This document shows positions 17,236 to 25,985 of a stretch of 64,000 nucleotides of DNA, piece by piece (within the stretch, counting starts at the first letter, position 1; each line of letters begins with the position of its first letter). The notes under the pieces were generated by a model. The model was not told the DNA's origin. It saw only the letters and a program-made list of their open reading frames with translations, and did no database searches. This stretch comes from Parasedimentitalea psychrophila (GTDB lineage Bacteria > Pseudomonadota > Alphaproteobacteria > Rhodobacterales > Rhodobacteraceae), in contig NZ_CP127247.1 of NCBI RefSeq assembly GCF_030285785.1, forward strand, positions 3,743,501-3,807,500. Reading direction: 5' to 3'. The position numbers and the translations under genes were made by a program.

Positions 17236-19461
17236 TCACTCTGCTACGAGTCTGAATTCAGATTTTATCAGGCCAAAAGAATGAAGCTTTAAAACATGTT
17301 TTACTTCGCCAGTTGACTGCTCCGCGTCAATATAAACGGTGCTGCACTCTTCCCGACCCATTTGCTGGCTGCTAAGTATAGTACACAAATAGTCGCCCTT
17401 GATGTACCAAATTCCCGTGATGATTTGCCCGTTCAGCCATTGAAATTCCATCGAAATCGAACCGTCACCGCGGCGAACTTCTCTGTAGGGTGCGCCAAAA
17501 GGATCTTTATCATGTGTCTCTACGTAGCGGTCAGAGAACAGCTCGATAAGGTCGTCATGCAACAATCTGCCGTGGTCGGTGCTATTGGCAAAATCGTATG
17601 GCGTTTCTGGAAGCCCAGCCGCAATCATGGCTTCAGCCCAAGCTTTATAGATGCTCGGGTCAGAATAACTGTCAAATAGCGGTTTGTACCAGATCACGCT
17701 TAGCCATGGCACTTCTTTCAGAAGTTCGTCTATATAGGTTTTTGCAATCTCAACATCACCGTTTCGCGCATGCGCCTCAGCCAGCAACAGTTGCAGAGAA
17801 AGTTTCGCTTCTCCCATTTGAATGCCTGCAACGAGTGAAAGTGCTTTCTTTACATTGCCCAATCTAAGATATTGCTGCGCGAGGTCTCTTTTTTCACCCA
17901 CGTTGAGCCTTGGAGAAAGCTCTTCATATGCGACAAACTCCTCCTTGGCAGTAGAATAATCGCCTGATGCGAGTAACACCAGTCCAAGGACGTTCCTCAA
18001 TCGTGGATCATCTGTTTCCAGAAAGATAGCAGCCCGAGCTTCCAACAACGCCTGCTCAAAGTTCATATGCTCAATATGCAATCGTATTCGAAGGCCGATT
18101 GCGCGTGCATTTTGTGCGTCTGCGGCCAATATTGTTTCGATTGTATTTTCAAGGTCAACAAAAGCTTCAGGCACAGGTTTGACTGTGTTCCAACTCCGCT
18201 CCCAAATTATATAGTTCAATTCTGCATAGCCAATTTTGGCGTCAACGAAGCCCGGATCAAGTTCCATAGCTTTTTCATAAAGCAGAAGCGCCGGTTTGAC
18301 CTTCGAGAAATTCCTGCCGTTTAACAGTCGCTGCGCTTTGACGAAAGCAAGATAGGCCTCAATATTGTTGGTTAGTTGGGTGTTGAAAGCTGAGCGTTCT
18401 GAGTTATTTAACTTGATTTTCATTGCGCCGACCGCGCTCTGCTTTAGCGTTGCCAGAAGGTCGAAAAATTGCTCTGATGGTGCACTCAAAGTTTGCTTCC
18501 AAATGACCTCCTCACTTCCGTCTTGCGTGTCGCGAAGGCGGGCTGCTATTTCAACGTTACCGTCTTTCGAGCGCACAGTTCCGTCCAGAATGTAACGGAT
18601 GTCGAATTCTTCAGGCAAATCTTTGTGCGTGACCTCGATGCCTTTGTATTCCATTGAAACGATGCGCGGCACAATTGTCAGCCTGCTCAATCGAGCGAAG
18701 GAAGTGATCAGGTTTTCAGTCGCTGCGTCGGCAAATGTTTTGTTAGAGGAAATTTCGGCTTTCAGCGGTAAAATCAGGAGCCTGGGCGGTCCGGACCCGC
18801 GTGTCGCAGCACTGTCAAAGGCAAAATATCCGCCACTTGCGATCAACACAAAGATGGCAAATGCGGCCAACACGTTTCGGACCAGATCGGAATGCGGAGT
18901 TCCTAAGTTAACGATCTTGCCGATGTCACCGGGATCAAGCAGAATTTTGAACGTTGAAATTGGTTCAGACAGGTTCTTTACCTTCTGCGGACCAAGATCA
19001 GCGAATCCCAGATCAAGCTTGCCTTTCACGTTGTTAAAAACAGCCTCTGAAATGTAAATGCCGCCCGGTTCCGCCAGACCTTCCAATCTTGAGGCCACAT
19101 TCACGCCGTCGCCAAAAATATCGCCGCCGTCGTGAATGATGTCGCCAAGGTTGATACCGACGCGATAGGCAATGCGACGGTCTTCGGGGATATCCACTTC
19201 GCGGTCTGCCATCTCGCGCTGGACGGCAACCGAGCACAATACAGCGTTGATCGCGCTGGGAAACTCGATGAGCGCCCCGTCGCCAGTAGTTTTGACAACA
19301 CGGCCACCGAATTCCTTCACTTTTGGCCTGATGAGATCGTCGTTGATCACCTTTTGCCGGGCAATCGTGCCTGCCTCATCGACTTCCACAAGGTGGCTGT
19401 AGCCAACCATGTCGGCTGCAACAATCGCGGCCAGTCTTCTGGATTCCAATTTGGTGGACAT
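17236..19461 (-). CDS. Class III adenylate/guanylate cyclase with TPR C-terminus
   Basis: 741 residues from ATG 19461. An in-frame ATG at 19518 would add 19 residues, but homologues begin at about STKLESRRLAAIVAADMVGY. The catalytic domain covers residues ~8-175 with KTTGDGALIEFP and DIFGDGVNVASRLEGLA. A single membrane span follows (VLAAFAIFVLIASGGYFAF, ~residue 205). Next comes a TolB-N-like segment (PRLLILPLKAEIS, ILDGTVRSKDGNVEIAARLRD), then TPR-type helices to ~residue 610. This is the common alphaproteobacterial cyclase-TPR sensor architecture. It is monocistronic with a downstream IS debris field. The output nucleotide was not determined. Confidence 0.9.
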   Translation of the reverse strand: MSTKLESRRLAAIVAADMVGYSHLVEVDEAGTIARQKVINDDLIRPKVKEFGGRVVKTTGDGALIEFPSAINAVLCSVAVQREMADREVDIPEDRRIAYRVGINLGDIIHDGGDIFGDGVNVASRLEGLAEPGGIYISEAVFNNVKGKLDLGFADLGPQKVKNLSEPISTFKILLDPGDIGKIVNLGTPHSDLVRNVLAAFAIFVLIASGGYFAFDSAATRGSGPPRLLILPLKAEISSNKTFADAATENLITSFARLSRLTIVPRIVSMEYKGIEVTHKDLPEEFDIRYILDGTVRSKDGNVEIAARLRDTQDGSEEVIWKQTLSAPSEQFFDLLATLKQSAVGAMKIKLNNSERSAFNTQLTNNIEAYLAFVKAQRLLNGRNFSKVKPALLLYEKAMELDPGFVDAKIGYAELNYIIWERSWNTVKPVPEAFVDLENTIETILAADAQNARAIGLRIRLHIEHMNFEQALLEARAAIFLETDDPRLRNVLGLVLLASGDYSTAKEEFVAYEELSPRLNVGEKRDLAQQYLRLGNVKKALSLVAGIQMGEAKLSLQLLLAEAHARNGDVEIAKTYIDELLKEVPWLSVIWYKPLFDSYSDPSIYKAWAEAMIAAGLPETPYDFANSTDHGRLLHDDLIELFSDRYVETHDKDPFGAPYREVRRGDGSISMEFQWLNGQIITGIWYIKGDYLCTILSSQQMGREECSTVYIDAEQSTGEVKHVLKLHSFGLIKSEFRLVAE

Positions 19462-19645
19462 ATGTGCCCCGCAACTCAAAAAAAGCGTCGTGTCCCTGTT
19501 CGCGTCAATCATACACATGTTTCAGGAATTAGTCATTCCCGTTGAATTTCCGCGAATCACATTGCAAACTTTTAGTTCAGTTGCGTGAATAGCCCCTAGA
19601 TTTGTAGACGCCTTGCTTGGTAATTTTGGAAGCAAGGAGACTGTG

Positions 19646-19924
19646 ATGTCAGGGATTAGATTTACCGATGAGTTTAAGCGTGACGCGGTCGCACAAGTTG
19701 TGGATCGGGGATACTCAGTTGCGGACGTTTCGGAGCGATTAGGGATCAGCACCAAGTCACTTTACACGTGGAAGGCCCAGTTTTCGCAGCCGCGCAAACA
19801 GATCATCGAGACCACGGAGCAAGCCGCAGAGATCAGGCGTTTGAAGAAAGAACTTGCCCGCGTTTCTGAGGAGCGCGATATTCTAAAAAAGGCCACCGCG
19901 TACTTCGCCAGGGATGCAAAGTGA
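19646..19924 (+). CDS. IS3-family transposase OrfA
   Basis: 92 residues from ATG after AGGAGACTGTG. HTH: VVDRGYSVADVSERLGISTK. Coiled coil: EIRRLKKELARVSEERDILK, ending KKATAYFARDAK. The stop overlaps the GTG of OrfB (GTGA). OrfA is intact. Confidence 0.93.
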   Translation: MSGIRFTDEFKRDAVAQVVDRGYSVADVSERLGISTKSLYTWKAQFSQPRKQIIETTEQAAEIRRLKKELARVSEERDILKKATAYFARDAK

Positions 19925-20836
19925 GGTACGCGTTTATGCGCTGCCCGGCAGGGTATTGCGCAGCAATGCACGAAAGGGGCAGAGCATCGGCCGATTTTTT
20001 CGGTTCGCGCCATGTGCCGTTGCTTGCGTCTGCATCCGAGCGGTTTCTATGCATGGGTTAAAAACCCGTTAAGTCATCGTGCGCAAGAAGATGAACGCCA
20101 GACAAAGCTGCTCAAAGAAGCTTGGGAAGAAAGCGGCAACATTTACGGTTATCGCAAGCTGCATGATGATCTCTGCGATCTGGGTGAGACATGTTGTCCA
20201 AACCGTGTGGCCCGACTGGCCCGATTGGCTGGGATATACGCGCAAATCGGATATAAACGCCGCCCCGGTAAGTATGGTGGCAAGCCATCAGTCGTCGTTG
20301 ACAATACGCTAGACCGTCAATTCGATGTCGAGGCCCCCAACAACGTCTGGGTGACAGACATTACCTACATCAAAACACATGAAGGGTTCTCGTATCTGGC
20401 TGTAGTGATCGACCTCTTCTCCCGCCGCATCGTCGGTTGGTCTATGCAAAATAGGCAGCCAACAGACTTGGTGTTGCAGGCGTTACTCATGGCCGTTTGG
20501 CGGCGCAAACCAACGAGCAAAGTCCTGGTACATTCTGACCAAGGTTCACAGTTCACAAGCATTGATTGGGCGTCGTTTCTCAAACACCACAATCTAGAAC
20601 ACAGTATGAGCCGCCGCGGGAATTGCCATGATAATGCCGTGGCCGAGAGCTTCTTCAACCTGCCTAAACGCGAACGCATCCGTCGCAGGACATACAAGAC
20701 CAGAGAAGACGCTAGATCTGACGTGTTCGATTACATCGAGATGTTTTACAATCCGAAGCGCAAACACGCTAGGAATGGGATGTTGTCGCCAGCGGCCTTT
20801 GAAAGACAACAACAACGGAAGCTGCAAGGCGTCTAA
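19921..20836 (+). pseudogene. IS3-family transposase OrfB, complete apart from hairpin insert B
   Basis: GTG AGG TAC GCG TTT ATG, then 40 inserted bases, then GCA GAG CAT CGG CCG. Without the insert it reads VRYAFMAEHRPIFSVRAMCR and so on in one frame to 20836. The DDE residues are in VTDITYIKTHEG, HSDQGSQFTS and NAVAESFFNLPKRERI. The insert disrupts the OrfB start and any OrfAB fusion. An internal ATG at 20012 (MCRCLRLHPSGFYAW) could still yield a slightly shortened OrfB. Confidence 0.9.
19939..19978 (+). repeat. Hairpin insert, copy B
   Basis: 40 bp: head CGCTGCCCGGCA, arms GTATTGC and GCAATGC around loop GCA, tail CGAAAGGG. Removing it restores ATG-GCA-GAG-CAT of OrfB exactly. Confidence 0.94.
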
Positions 20837-20919
20837 GAAACTTGGGGCTATTCAAAGTTCTCAGGTTTCCGCGATGTACTTCGAGCCTATCCTGCTGGTC
20901 CAAAAACCCGTTGAGCCCG

Positions 20920-21477
20920 CTATTTTGAGCCAATCCCGCAGACCTGCCAAATCTCGTTGGCGCCCATGCTACTGCCTTTTGCAGGGAAGCGGTAGATCAA
21001 CTCCAAGTCCGAATTCAAGATCTCGATGTCGATGGCTTGTGAGAATTCGCGCAAAAAATGAGCGTTTACGGTGAGGTCGCCAATCCAGGCTTGATCGCCG
21101 AGACCGCCGTCAAAATAGTAGACGTCCCATTCAATTGTATAGGAAGGTTCCGAGGCTTGGGTGAAATGCAACAAGAGCGTTTCGGTTTGGCCGTCGGTGC
21201 CATAGAGGCGTGGCAGTGCGGGCCCAAAAAACATCATTTTCAACTGACGGGTCTCTTGTCCCGATTCATCGCAGCCAATTTGCAAGGCGAATTCATGCTT
21301 TTGCACGGAAAGAGACAGCGAATGAAGTCCCATCGGGTTTCTGCTATCAGTAGCCATCCACGATTGCGCGAAGGCAGCGCTGCCAGTTCCCAGCACAGCA
21401 GTCAAACTCAGGCAGGCAAGTCCGTTGAACAAACGAATGATGGGGGGGCTCTGTTTCACAAATGATCCTATTGGCAT
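20920..21477 (-). CDS. Secreted protein of unknown function
   Basis: 185 residues from ATG 21477 (MPIGSFVKQSPPIIRL). A longer start at 21495 would overlap the upstream gene further. The hydrophobic signal LFNGLACLSLTAVLGTGSAA ends with AFAQSW, a good signal peptidase I site. The mature part is beta-rich, with two Cys (QIGCDESG, WQVCGIG) probably forming a disulfide. It overlaps the stop of the PAN-like gene by 10 bp, so it is the third gene of a coupled secreted-protein operon. I do not recognise the family. Confidence 0.7.
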   Translation of the reverse strand: MPIGSFVKQSPPIIRLFNGLACLSLTAVLGTGSAAFAQSWMATDSRNPMGLHSLSLSVQKHEFALQIGCDESGQETRQLKMMFFGPALPRLYGTDGQTETLLLHFTQASEPSYTIEWDVYYFDGGLGDQAWIGDLTVNAHFLREFSQAIDIEILNSDLELIYRFPAKGSSMGANEIWQVCGIGSK

Positions 21478-21881
21478 GTCGGGCCTTGAAACCATGTGCG
21501 AACGAGTGCCGAGGTCGCTTTGATTTCTGACGAGTACGAAAGGGCCAATCCCATAGGGCGGCCGGACTCGAAATCATACCCTGCGTAGGTCAAACATTGC
21601 CCATGCGACGTGCGCCGGTAGGTAACGCCCGTACAGGCTGGATTGTCGAGGCATACTTGCACACATTCGGAAATGTGCCCGGCAGTGACCGCCTGATTTG
21701 CATTCAAGGTCCTGCCTGTCTCGGGGTCCTTCTGGTGCATCAAACCCTGATAAAACGTATAGCCACCATAGTTACCTGCAACAGGTGCCTTTGAAAAAGA
21801 ACATCCTGCTGCTGCGGGCTGTGCTGCAAGCAAAGCCAGAGCCAAAACGGTCGCACGTCTCATTGGCGCGCTGCCGATCAT
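21468..21881 (-). CDS. Secreted PAN/apple-domain-like protein
   Basis: 137 residues. The start is ATG 21881 overlapping the previous stop (ATGA); MRRATVLALALL seven codons later is an alternative. Signal peptide ends AQPAAAGC. The cysteine pattern ISECVQVCLDNPACTGVTYR followed by GQCLTYAGYDF is that of a PAN/apple fold (C-x3-C-x5-C ... C-L), usually a carbohydrate or protein binding module. It is the second of three small exported proteins encoded divergently from the hybrid kinase. Confidence 0.72.
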   Translation of the reverse strand: MIGSAPMRRATVLALALLAAQPAAAGCSFSKAPVAGNYGGYTFYQGLMHQKDPETGRTLNANQAVTAGHISECVQVCLDNPACTGVTYRRTSHGQCLTYAGYDFESGRPMGLALSYSSEIKATSALVRTWFQGPTCQ

Positions 21882-22216
21882 GGCTCCAGTCTACAAAATT
21901 CGGAATTGCCGTTGGTATGCTTCAAGATCACGGTATCATTTCGCCGCAATTTGTCGCTTGCGACCCTTGTGGTCGCCGAAGTGGCCCAAATATTGCGCCC
22001 ACATTTTCTGTCTCCCCAAGAAACACATGTGTTGCCACTTCTTGTCAAATCGCTTTCACATATGGAAAGATCTGACCAAACATAGTAGGCGCTCGCATTA
22101 TGCATATAGTATAAATTGCCTTGGGCACTTGCCGCGCCCGCTGCAAACACGCTGCCAATTGCCAAGGCGGATGCAACCAAAATTGCGTTTGTCTTTTTTC
22201 CAGTTGAGTTCGGCAT
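21878..22216 (-). CDS. Small secreted protein of unknown function
   Basis: 112 residues. Basic start MPNSTGKKTNA, hydrophobic core ILVASALAIGSVFAAGA, cleavage after ASAQG. The mature ~80 residues contain four Cys (ICESD, NTCVSWG, RKCGRN, FCRLEP). It is the first gene of the three-gene operon; its promoter is in the 137-bp gap shared with the divergent kinase. Family not recognised. Confidence 0.65.
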   Translation of the reverse strand: MPNSTGKKTNAILVASALAIGSVFAAGAASAQGNLYYMHNASAYYVWSDLSICESDLTRSGNTCVSWGDRKCGRNIWATSATTRVASDKLRRNDTVILKHTNGNSEFCRLEP

Positions 22217-22353
22217 ATCGATCTTTCTTTCATATTTCAGAGGCTCATTGACCCTTTTCTACGATGAATTTGACGACCTACATATTAGGGTAAATGTACT
22301 AGTTGCCTTGAAGGCATGGCCAAGTAGGATGGCGCTCTGGATCGGAGACCCAT

Positions 22354-24087
22354 ATGGCGATATTGCTCATTCCCCCCAGTGATTTCACCGAGGACCGGGC
22401 AAAGCTTTTTGCGCGTGCACCTTCCAAGATCTATTTCGGCCATATCGCGTCATTTATGGTACTAACCTATCTGGCGTGGGATGTATTGCCGTTTTTTGTG
22501 CTGGTCATTTGGGCAGCATGGGAGATTTTTGGAACCCCCATTTTACTTCACCAGCTCACGAAATCCGTGCCAACAACATCGACTGCTGATTTTGATCTTT
22601 CCGCATGGCAAATACGTCTGCATGGGCTTTTTGCTTTTGTAGGTGTGAGTTGGGGGCTGTTTGTTGCACTCGGCCTGGATGTTGAAAACCCCGCTCATTT
22701 TTCTATTCAAATGGCCATTGTTGCTGGTGCCTGTGCCTCGGCTTCGCGCTCTCTGGGGATTTTCCGGTTCTCATTTTATGTCTATGTCATCCCTTTCACG
22801 GGCCTACTTGCCCTTCGCATTTTCATGCTGGGTGGCGACTACATCCTGCTTGGGATTTTGGTACTTATTTTCATGGGTATGCTGTGTCGGCTTGCCAATG
22901 ATACCAGTGAGGAGCTCTCTGATTATCTCGCGACAAAGGTGGAAAATCTAGATCTCGCGCAGAAGTTTGAGCGCGCGGCGTATGAGGCCAATGCAGCCAA
23001 TTTGGCAAAGACTCAATTTCTCGTCCAAGCAAATCATGATTTGCGTCAACCGATCCATGCAATTGGCTTGCTCTCCGAATGCTTGCGAGATCAAACTATG
23101 AATGAGGAGGGTCGAAAAATTCTCGACACGATAGATGCCTCAGTTGGAAATTTAGCAAGTCTTTTCAAGTCATTACTTAACATCACTTCACTTGAAACCG
23201 GTGCCATTCAAAAGGATATTAGTGTCTTTGAGCTCAACGATGTCATCGAGCAAGTGGTGCGCCAGGCCCTACCCGAAGCGAGTGAGCATAAGACGAAATT
23301 GGCGCATGTCGCAACATCTGTGTGGGTCGAAACGGACAAAGCACTTTTGACGTCCATTTTGCAAAATCTAGTTTTCAACGCCGTCAATTACTCAAGAGGG
23401 CAACGGGTTTTGATCGGTGTACGCCGGCGTCGCGACTGCGTTTCTGTGGAAGTTCTTGACCAAGGCTTTGGCATGTCTGAAGAGTTGCAATCACGGGTCT
23501 TTTGTGAGTTTGAGCGCGGCAACTCGGACGGGCCAAATCGTGTAGAAGGGCTTGGCCTTGGTTTGGCGATTGTTGCCAGAACGGCGAAACTTTTGGATTT
23601 TTCGATTGAACTAAAGTCAATAGAAGGCCGAGGCTCGCATCTTGCGCTGTGCGACCTGAAGGCTGTCGACAAACCGCTCAGCCCGGATCAGAACGGAGCT
23701 ACAGGCGCTCATGTCCAGCCAAAAAACCAGACAATCATGGTAATCGATGACAACCCGCAAATACTTGCCGGTTTGCAACTGCTATTATCGAAGTGGCGCT
23801 ACGAAGTCGTTGCAATCGAGCCGCATTCACTGAGTTTCCCCAAAACAGCGCCGGACGTAGTGATCAGCGATTTGCACCTGAACATCGAGAGTAACGGCCT
23901 TGAACTGGCGCAGAAAATTGTCGCGCATTACGGCCGAAAAATTCCGACGCTTATCATCAGTGGAACCTTGACGCCCGAGCTTGAATTGTCTGCCAAGAAG
24001 GCCGGGTGCTGGACGCTTCTCAAACCGGTTTCACCTCGTGAACTGCGCTCAACATTGTTGGCGATGCGGCACAAAACAACCGAGTAA
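22354..24087 (+). CDS. Hybrid sensor histidine kinase
   Basis: 577 residues. The first ~195 are hydrophobic, with about six membrane spans. H-box NHDLRQPIHAIGLL is near residue 227, N-box QNLVFNAVNYSRG, G-boxes DQGFGM and GLGLGLAIVA. A receiver follows from ~462: acidic pair VIDDNP, phosphoacceptor Asp in VVISDLHLN (~505), Lys in LLKPVSP. The HDLRQP type of H-box is that of RpfC/bacteriophytochrome-like hybrid kinases. It converges on the NarL-type regulator (18 bp apart), the likely partner. Its receiver may act as a phosphate sink or an intermediate. Confidence 0.92.
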   Translation: MAILLIPPSDFTEDRAKLFARAPSKIYFGHIASFMVLTYLAWDVLPFFVLVIWAAWEIFGTPILLHQLTKSVPTTSTADFDLSAWQIRLHGLFAFVGVSWGLFVALGLDVENPAHFSIQMAIVAGACASASRSLGIFRFSFYVYVIPFTGLLALRIFMLGGDYILLGILVLIFMGMLCRLANDTSEELSDYLATKVENLDLAQKFERAAYEANAANLAKTQFLVQANHDLRQPIHAIGLLSECLRDQTMNEEGRKILDTIDASVGNLASLFKSLLNITSLETGAIQKDISVFELNDVIEQVVRQALPEASEHKTKLAHVATSVWVETDKALLTSILQNLVFNAVNYSRGQRVLIGVRRRRDCVSVEVLDQGFGMSEELQSRVFCEFERGNSDGPNRVEGLGLGLAIVARTAKLLDFSIELKSIEGRGSHLALCDLKAVDKPLSPDQNGATGAHVQPKNQTIMVIDDNPQILAGLQLLLSKWRYEVVAIEPHSLSFPKTAPDVVISDLHLNIESNGLELAQKIVAHYGRKIPTLIISGTLTPELELSAKKAGCWTLLKPVSPRELRSTLLAMRHKTTE

Positions 24088-24105
24088 AAACGGCCCGTCC
24101 CTTGC

Positions 24106-24726
24106 CTAGACCAATCCATTGAGCGCCGCAATTGCGGCAGCGCTTGCTCGGTTTGAGACATCTAGCTTTTTGAAGAGGGCAGACATATGTGCCCGCACGG
24201 TGAAAGGCGAAATATCGAGTTCTCTGGCAATCTCTTTGTTGGATTTGCCTTGGCCAAGGCGTACGAGCAGATCGATATGGCGGGGCGACAGACCCAGGGT
24301 GATGTCCGGGTTTTCAAGGTCATTTTCTGGCTGTGCTTCGAGCAGCATAACAACCTCGCCGTCCAAAACATCGGCGATGGCCTTTTGAATTTGCTCAGGG
24401 AGGACTGATTTCGAAATATAGCCATTTGCCCCCGCCGCCAACATCATACGGGCTATTTTAGGGTCTTCGTTCATTGAGACCACGATGATCGCGGATTGCG
24501 AACACTTTTGCCGCAAATATTCGACAGAATTTGCTCCATCAAAACCTGGAAAAACCAAATCTAAAATTAAAAGAGTCGGATGGCTGTCATCCTCAATGAG
24601 GCTTAATAAGGCTCCGAATTCTGCCGCTTCTAGGATAGTCCCCGGTAGGATACGACGAATGATTCTCGTCATTCCCTCGCGGAAAATAGGGTGATCGTCG
24701 GCAACAATGATCGTGTCTGTCGTCAT
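24106..24726 (-). CDS. NarL/FixJ-type response regulator
   Basis: 206 residues from the ATG at 24726. AAGAGG lies 6 bp before this ATG; 6 bp upstream there is another ATG, and the longest frame (24783) has no site. Receiver: IIVADDHPIFREGM, phosphoacceptor Asp in LLILDLVFPG, Ser/Thr in VVSMNED, Lys in YISKSV. LuxR-type HTH: LSPRHIDLLVRLGQGKSNKE, IARELDISPFTVRAHMSALF. It is placed tail to tail with the hybrid kinase and is probably its output. The divergent secreted-protein operon is a possible target (inference). Confidence 0.92.
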   Translation of the reverse strand: MTTDTIIVADDHPIFREGMTRIIRRILPGTILEAAEFGALLSLIEDDSHPTLLILDLVFPGFDGANSVEYLRQKCSQSAIIVVSMNEDPKIARMMLAAGANGYISKSVLPEQIQKAIADVLDGEVVMLLEAQPENDLENPDITLGLSPRHIDLLVRLGQGKSNKEIARELDISPFTVRAHMSALFKKLDVSNRASAAAIAALNGLV

Positions 24727-24940
24727 ACCCATCCTCTTTTTTGCCCCCAATACCAACGGACTGCTAAACATCGGGAGAGTCAATCCTGTGCTAAAGCGAA
24801 GCCACCGGATACTGGCTACGACCTTAGTGCAGATGTCCTAATATTTCCGGACCCAAGTTTCCTATAAGTTAAGCGTTAGAAAAACCACGACCATCTAGTG
24901 CCAATGCAACTGTGCTTGAGGTTTAGTGGATTGAAACACT
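24727..24940. other. Intergenic region upstream of the response regulator
   Basis: About 215 bp with no gene seen. It must hold the promoter of the minus-strand regulator and probably that of the small membrane protein pair downstream. Confidence 0.5.
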
Positions 24941-24956
24941 AAAGGAGGCAATTGGA

Positions 24957-25205
24957 TTGCTCGGGATTATTTACAATTAGATCATCCCTGGTCTGGGCTC
25001 GCTGCTTCTGCTGATAAAGAAGGTCTTCACCGGCTTTATTCAACTCACCCTTTCGCTTGCATCGTTCAGTCTGGGCTGCACCGTTTTTCAAACGGTTATC
25101 GGGCTGGTGTTGTGGCTAATAGTCTGGCTTTGTGCCTGGGGCACGGGGCTGCGACAGTACAAACGGTGCAAAAATATCCTGAAATTCGATGCCGCCGAGG
25201 AATAA
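24957..25205 (+). pseudogene. Small membrane protein gene with in-frame amber codon
   Basis: A strong AAAGGAGG site precedes TTG 24957 by ~8 bp. The frame reads LLGIIYN, TAG (24978-24980), IIPGLGSLLLLIKKVFTGFI, then a second hydrophobic stretch (TVIGLVLWLIVWLCAWGTGL) and a basic tail KRCKNILKFDAAEE. Two hydrophobic helices in ~80 codons suggest a small membrane protein. The amber codon after seven residues is probably a nonsense mutation (CAG or AAG to TAG). It stops 12 bp before the next membrane protein gene. Confidence 0.5.
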
Positions 25206-25217
25206 GGATTAACAACC

Positions 25218-25712
25218 ATGCCGACCAACAGCCAAGATCGGCAGTGTACCTGTAATGACGCCGCCAGAATGAAGGCTGTATCGAAAACATGGGATCGCTA
25301 CAATTCCGTGACCAAATATCAATGTAACACCTGCGACAATGGCGTTGAAATAATTCCGTTGTCCCACATTGGCTACACGTTAATCGTCGGCGTTTTGGCC
25401 CTTTCATTCATCATATATTTCTTCGTCATCAGAGCCCATGACACCGGATTTTGGACGTATTCCATTGTTGGAAGCCTTATCGCTTATCAACTGTTCACGA
25501 CAACCGCCCACTGCTTGGCACACCGCCTATATCCCCTAGCACGCGGGCCCAAAGCCCCTGTGTTTCAAGTGCGAAAAGACAATCTTCGCTCTCGCATCGA
25601 GGGTATGAGCTTCCTCAGCGGTGTATTCCTTCCGATCATTTTGGGCGGGTTCCTCCTTGGGGTCGCTCTCGTGTTTGGGATTTTACACGACTTCTATTTC
25701 CCTCGTCCCTAA
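25218..25712 (+). CDS. Membrane protein with N-terminal Cys pairs
   Basis: 164 residues. The N-terminus carries CTC and CNTC about 30 residues apart, possibly a small zinc-binding knuckle. Three or four hydrophobic segments follow: LIVGVLALSFIIYFFVI, TYSIVGSLIAYQLF and IILGGFLLGVALVFG. The conserved-looking loop LARGPKAPVFQVRKDNLRSR is cytoplasmic or periplasmic. Family not recognised. It sits 12 bp after the broken small membrane gene and probably formed an operon with it. Confidence 0.65.
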   Translation: MPTNSQDRQCTCNDAARMKAVSKTWDRYNSVTKYQCNTCDNGVEIIPLSHIGYTLIVGVLALSFIIYFFVIRAHDTGFWTYSIVGSLIAYQLFTTTAHCLAHRLYPLARGPKAPVFQVRKDNLRSRIEGMSFLSGVFLPIILGGFLLGVALVFGILHDFYFPRP

Positions 25713-25985
25713 TTAATTCAATGACTGCAATGAACTCAGCCCCGCTCAGCAGACTTCGATGTCTGTCGCACCGAATGGCCGGTTTCCGCCCCTCCTGCAT
25801 GGTCTCTCCTGCCGCCACCTCATCAGATAGAAGGTCGGCTTCGGGCTGGAAACTACCGTTAGGCGGGTTTGACTCGAATGGCAGCATTGGGCCGTTCCTG
25901 CAGAGTGGGTTTTGTTTGGTGGAAGTTTGGAGTGTCCGTGTGACTGCCGGATGGTGGGCATGTGGGGTCCTCATTTTTCGACAGT
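25713..25985. repeat. Intergenic region with dispersed repeat pieces
   Basis: No gene. On the minus strand GGGGCGGAAACCGGCCATTC (~25780-25760) matches the dispersed repeat family. On the plus strand GGGCTGGAAACTACCGTTAG (~25846) recurs near 62.17 kb as GGGCTGGAACCTGCCGTTAG. The rest is unassigned. Confidence 0.55.

Larger units (their letters stand above)
19586..20854 (+). mobile_element. IS3 family insertion sequence interrupted by hairpin insert B
   Basis: Inverted ends: TGAATAGCCCCTAG...TAGACGCCTTGC on the left, TGAATAGCCCCAAG...TAGACGCCTTGC inverted on the right. 1269 bp including the 40-bp insert. OrfA is intact; OrfB is intact except for the insert at codon 7. No convincing target duplication was seen. 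Confidence 0.9.

Noticed and set aside
21661-21700. TGCCCGGCAGTG resembling the hairpin-insert head
   Set aside because: No variable hairpin or CGAGAGGG tail follows, and the bases are native codons (Val-Thr-Ala-Gly-His) of the PAN-like gene.
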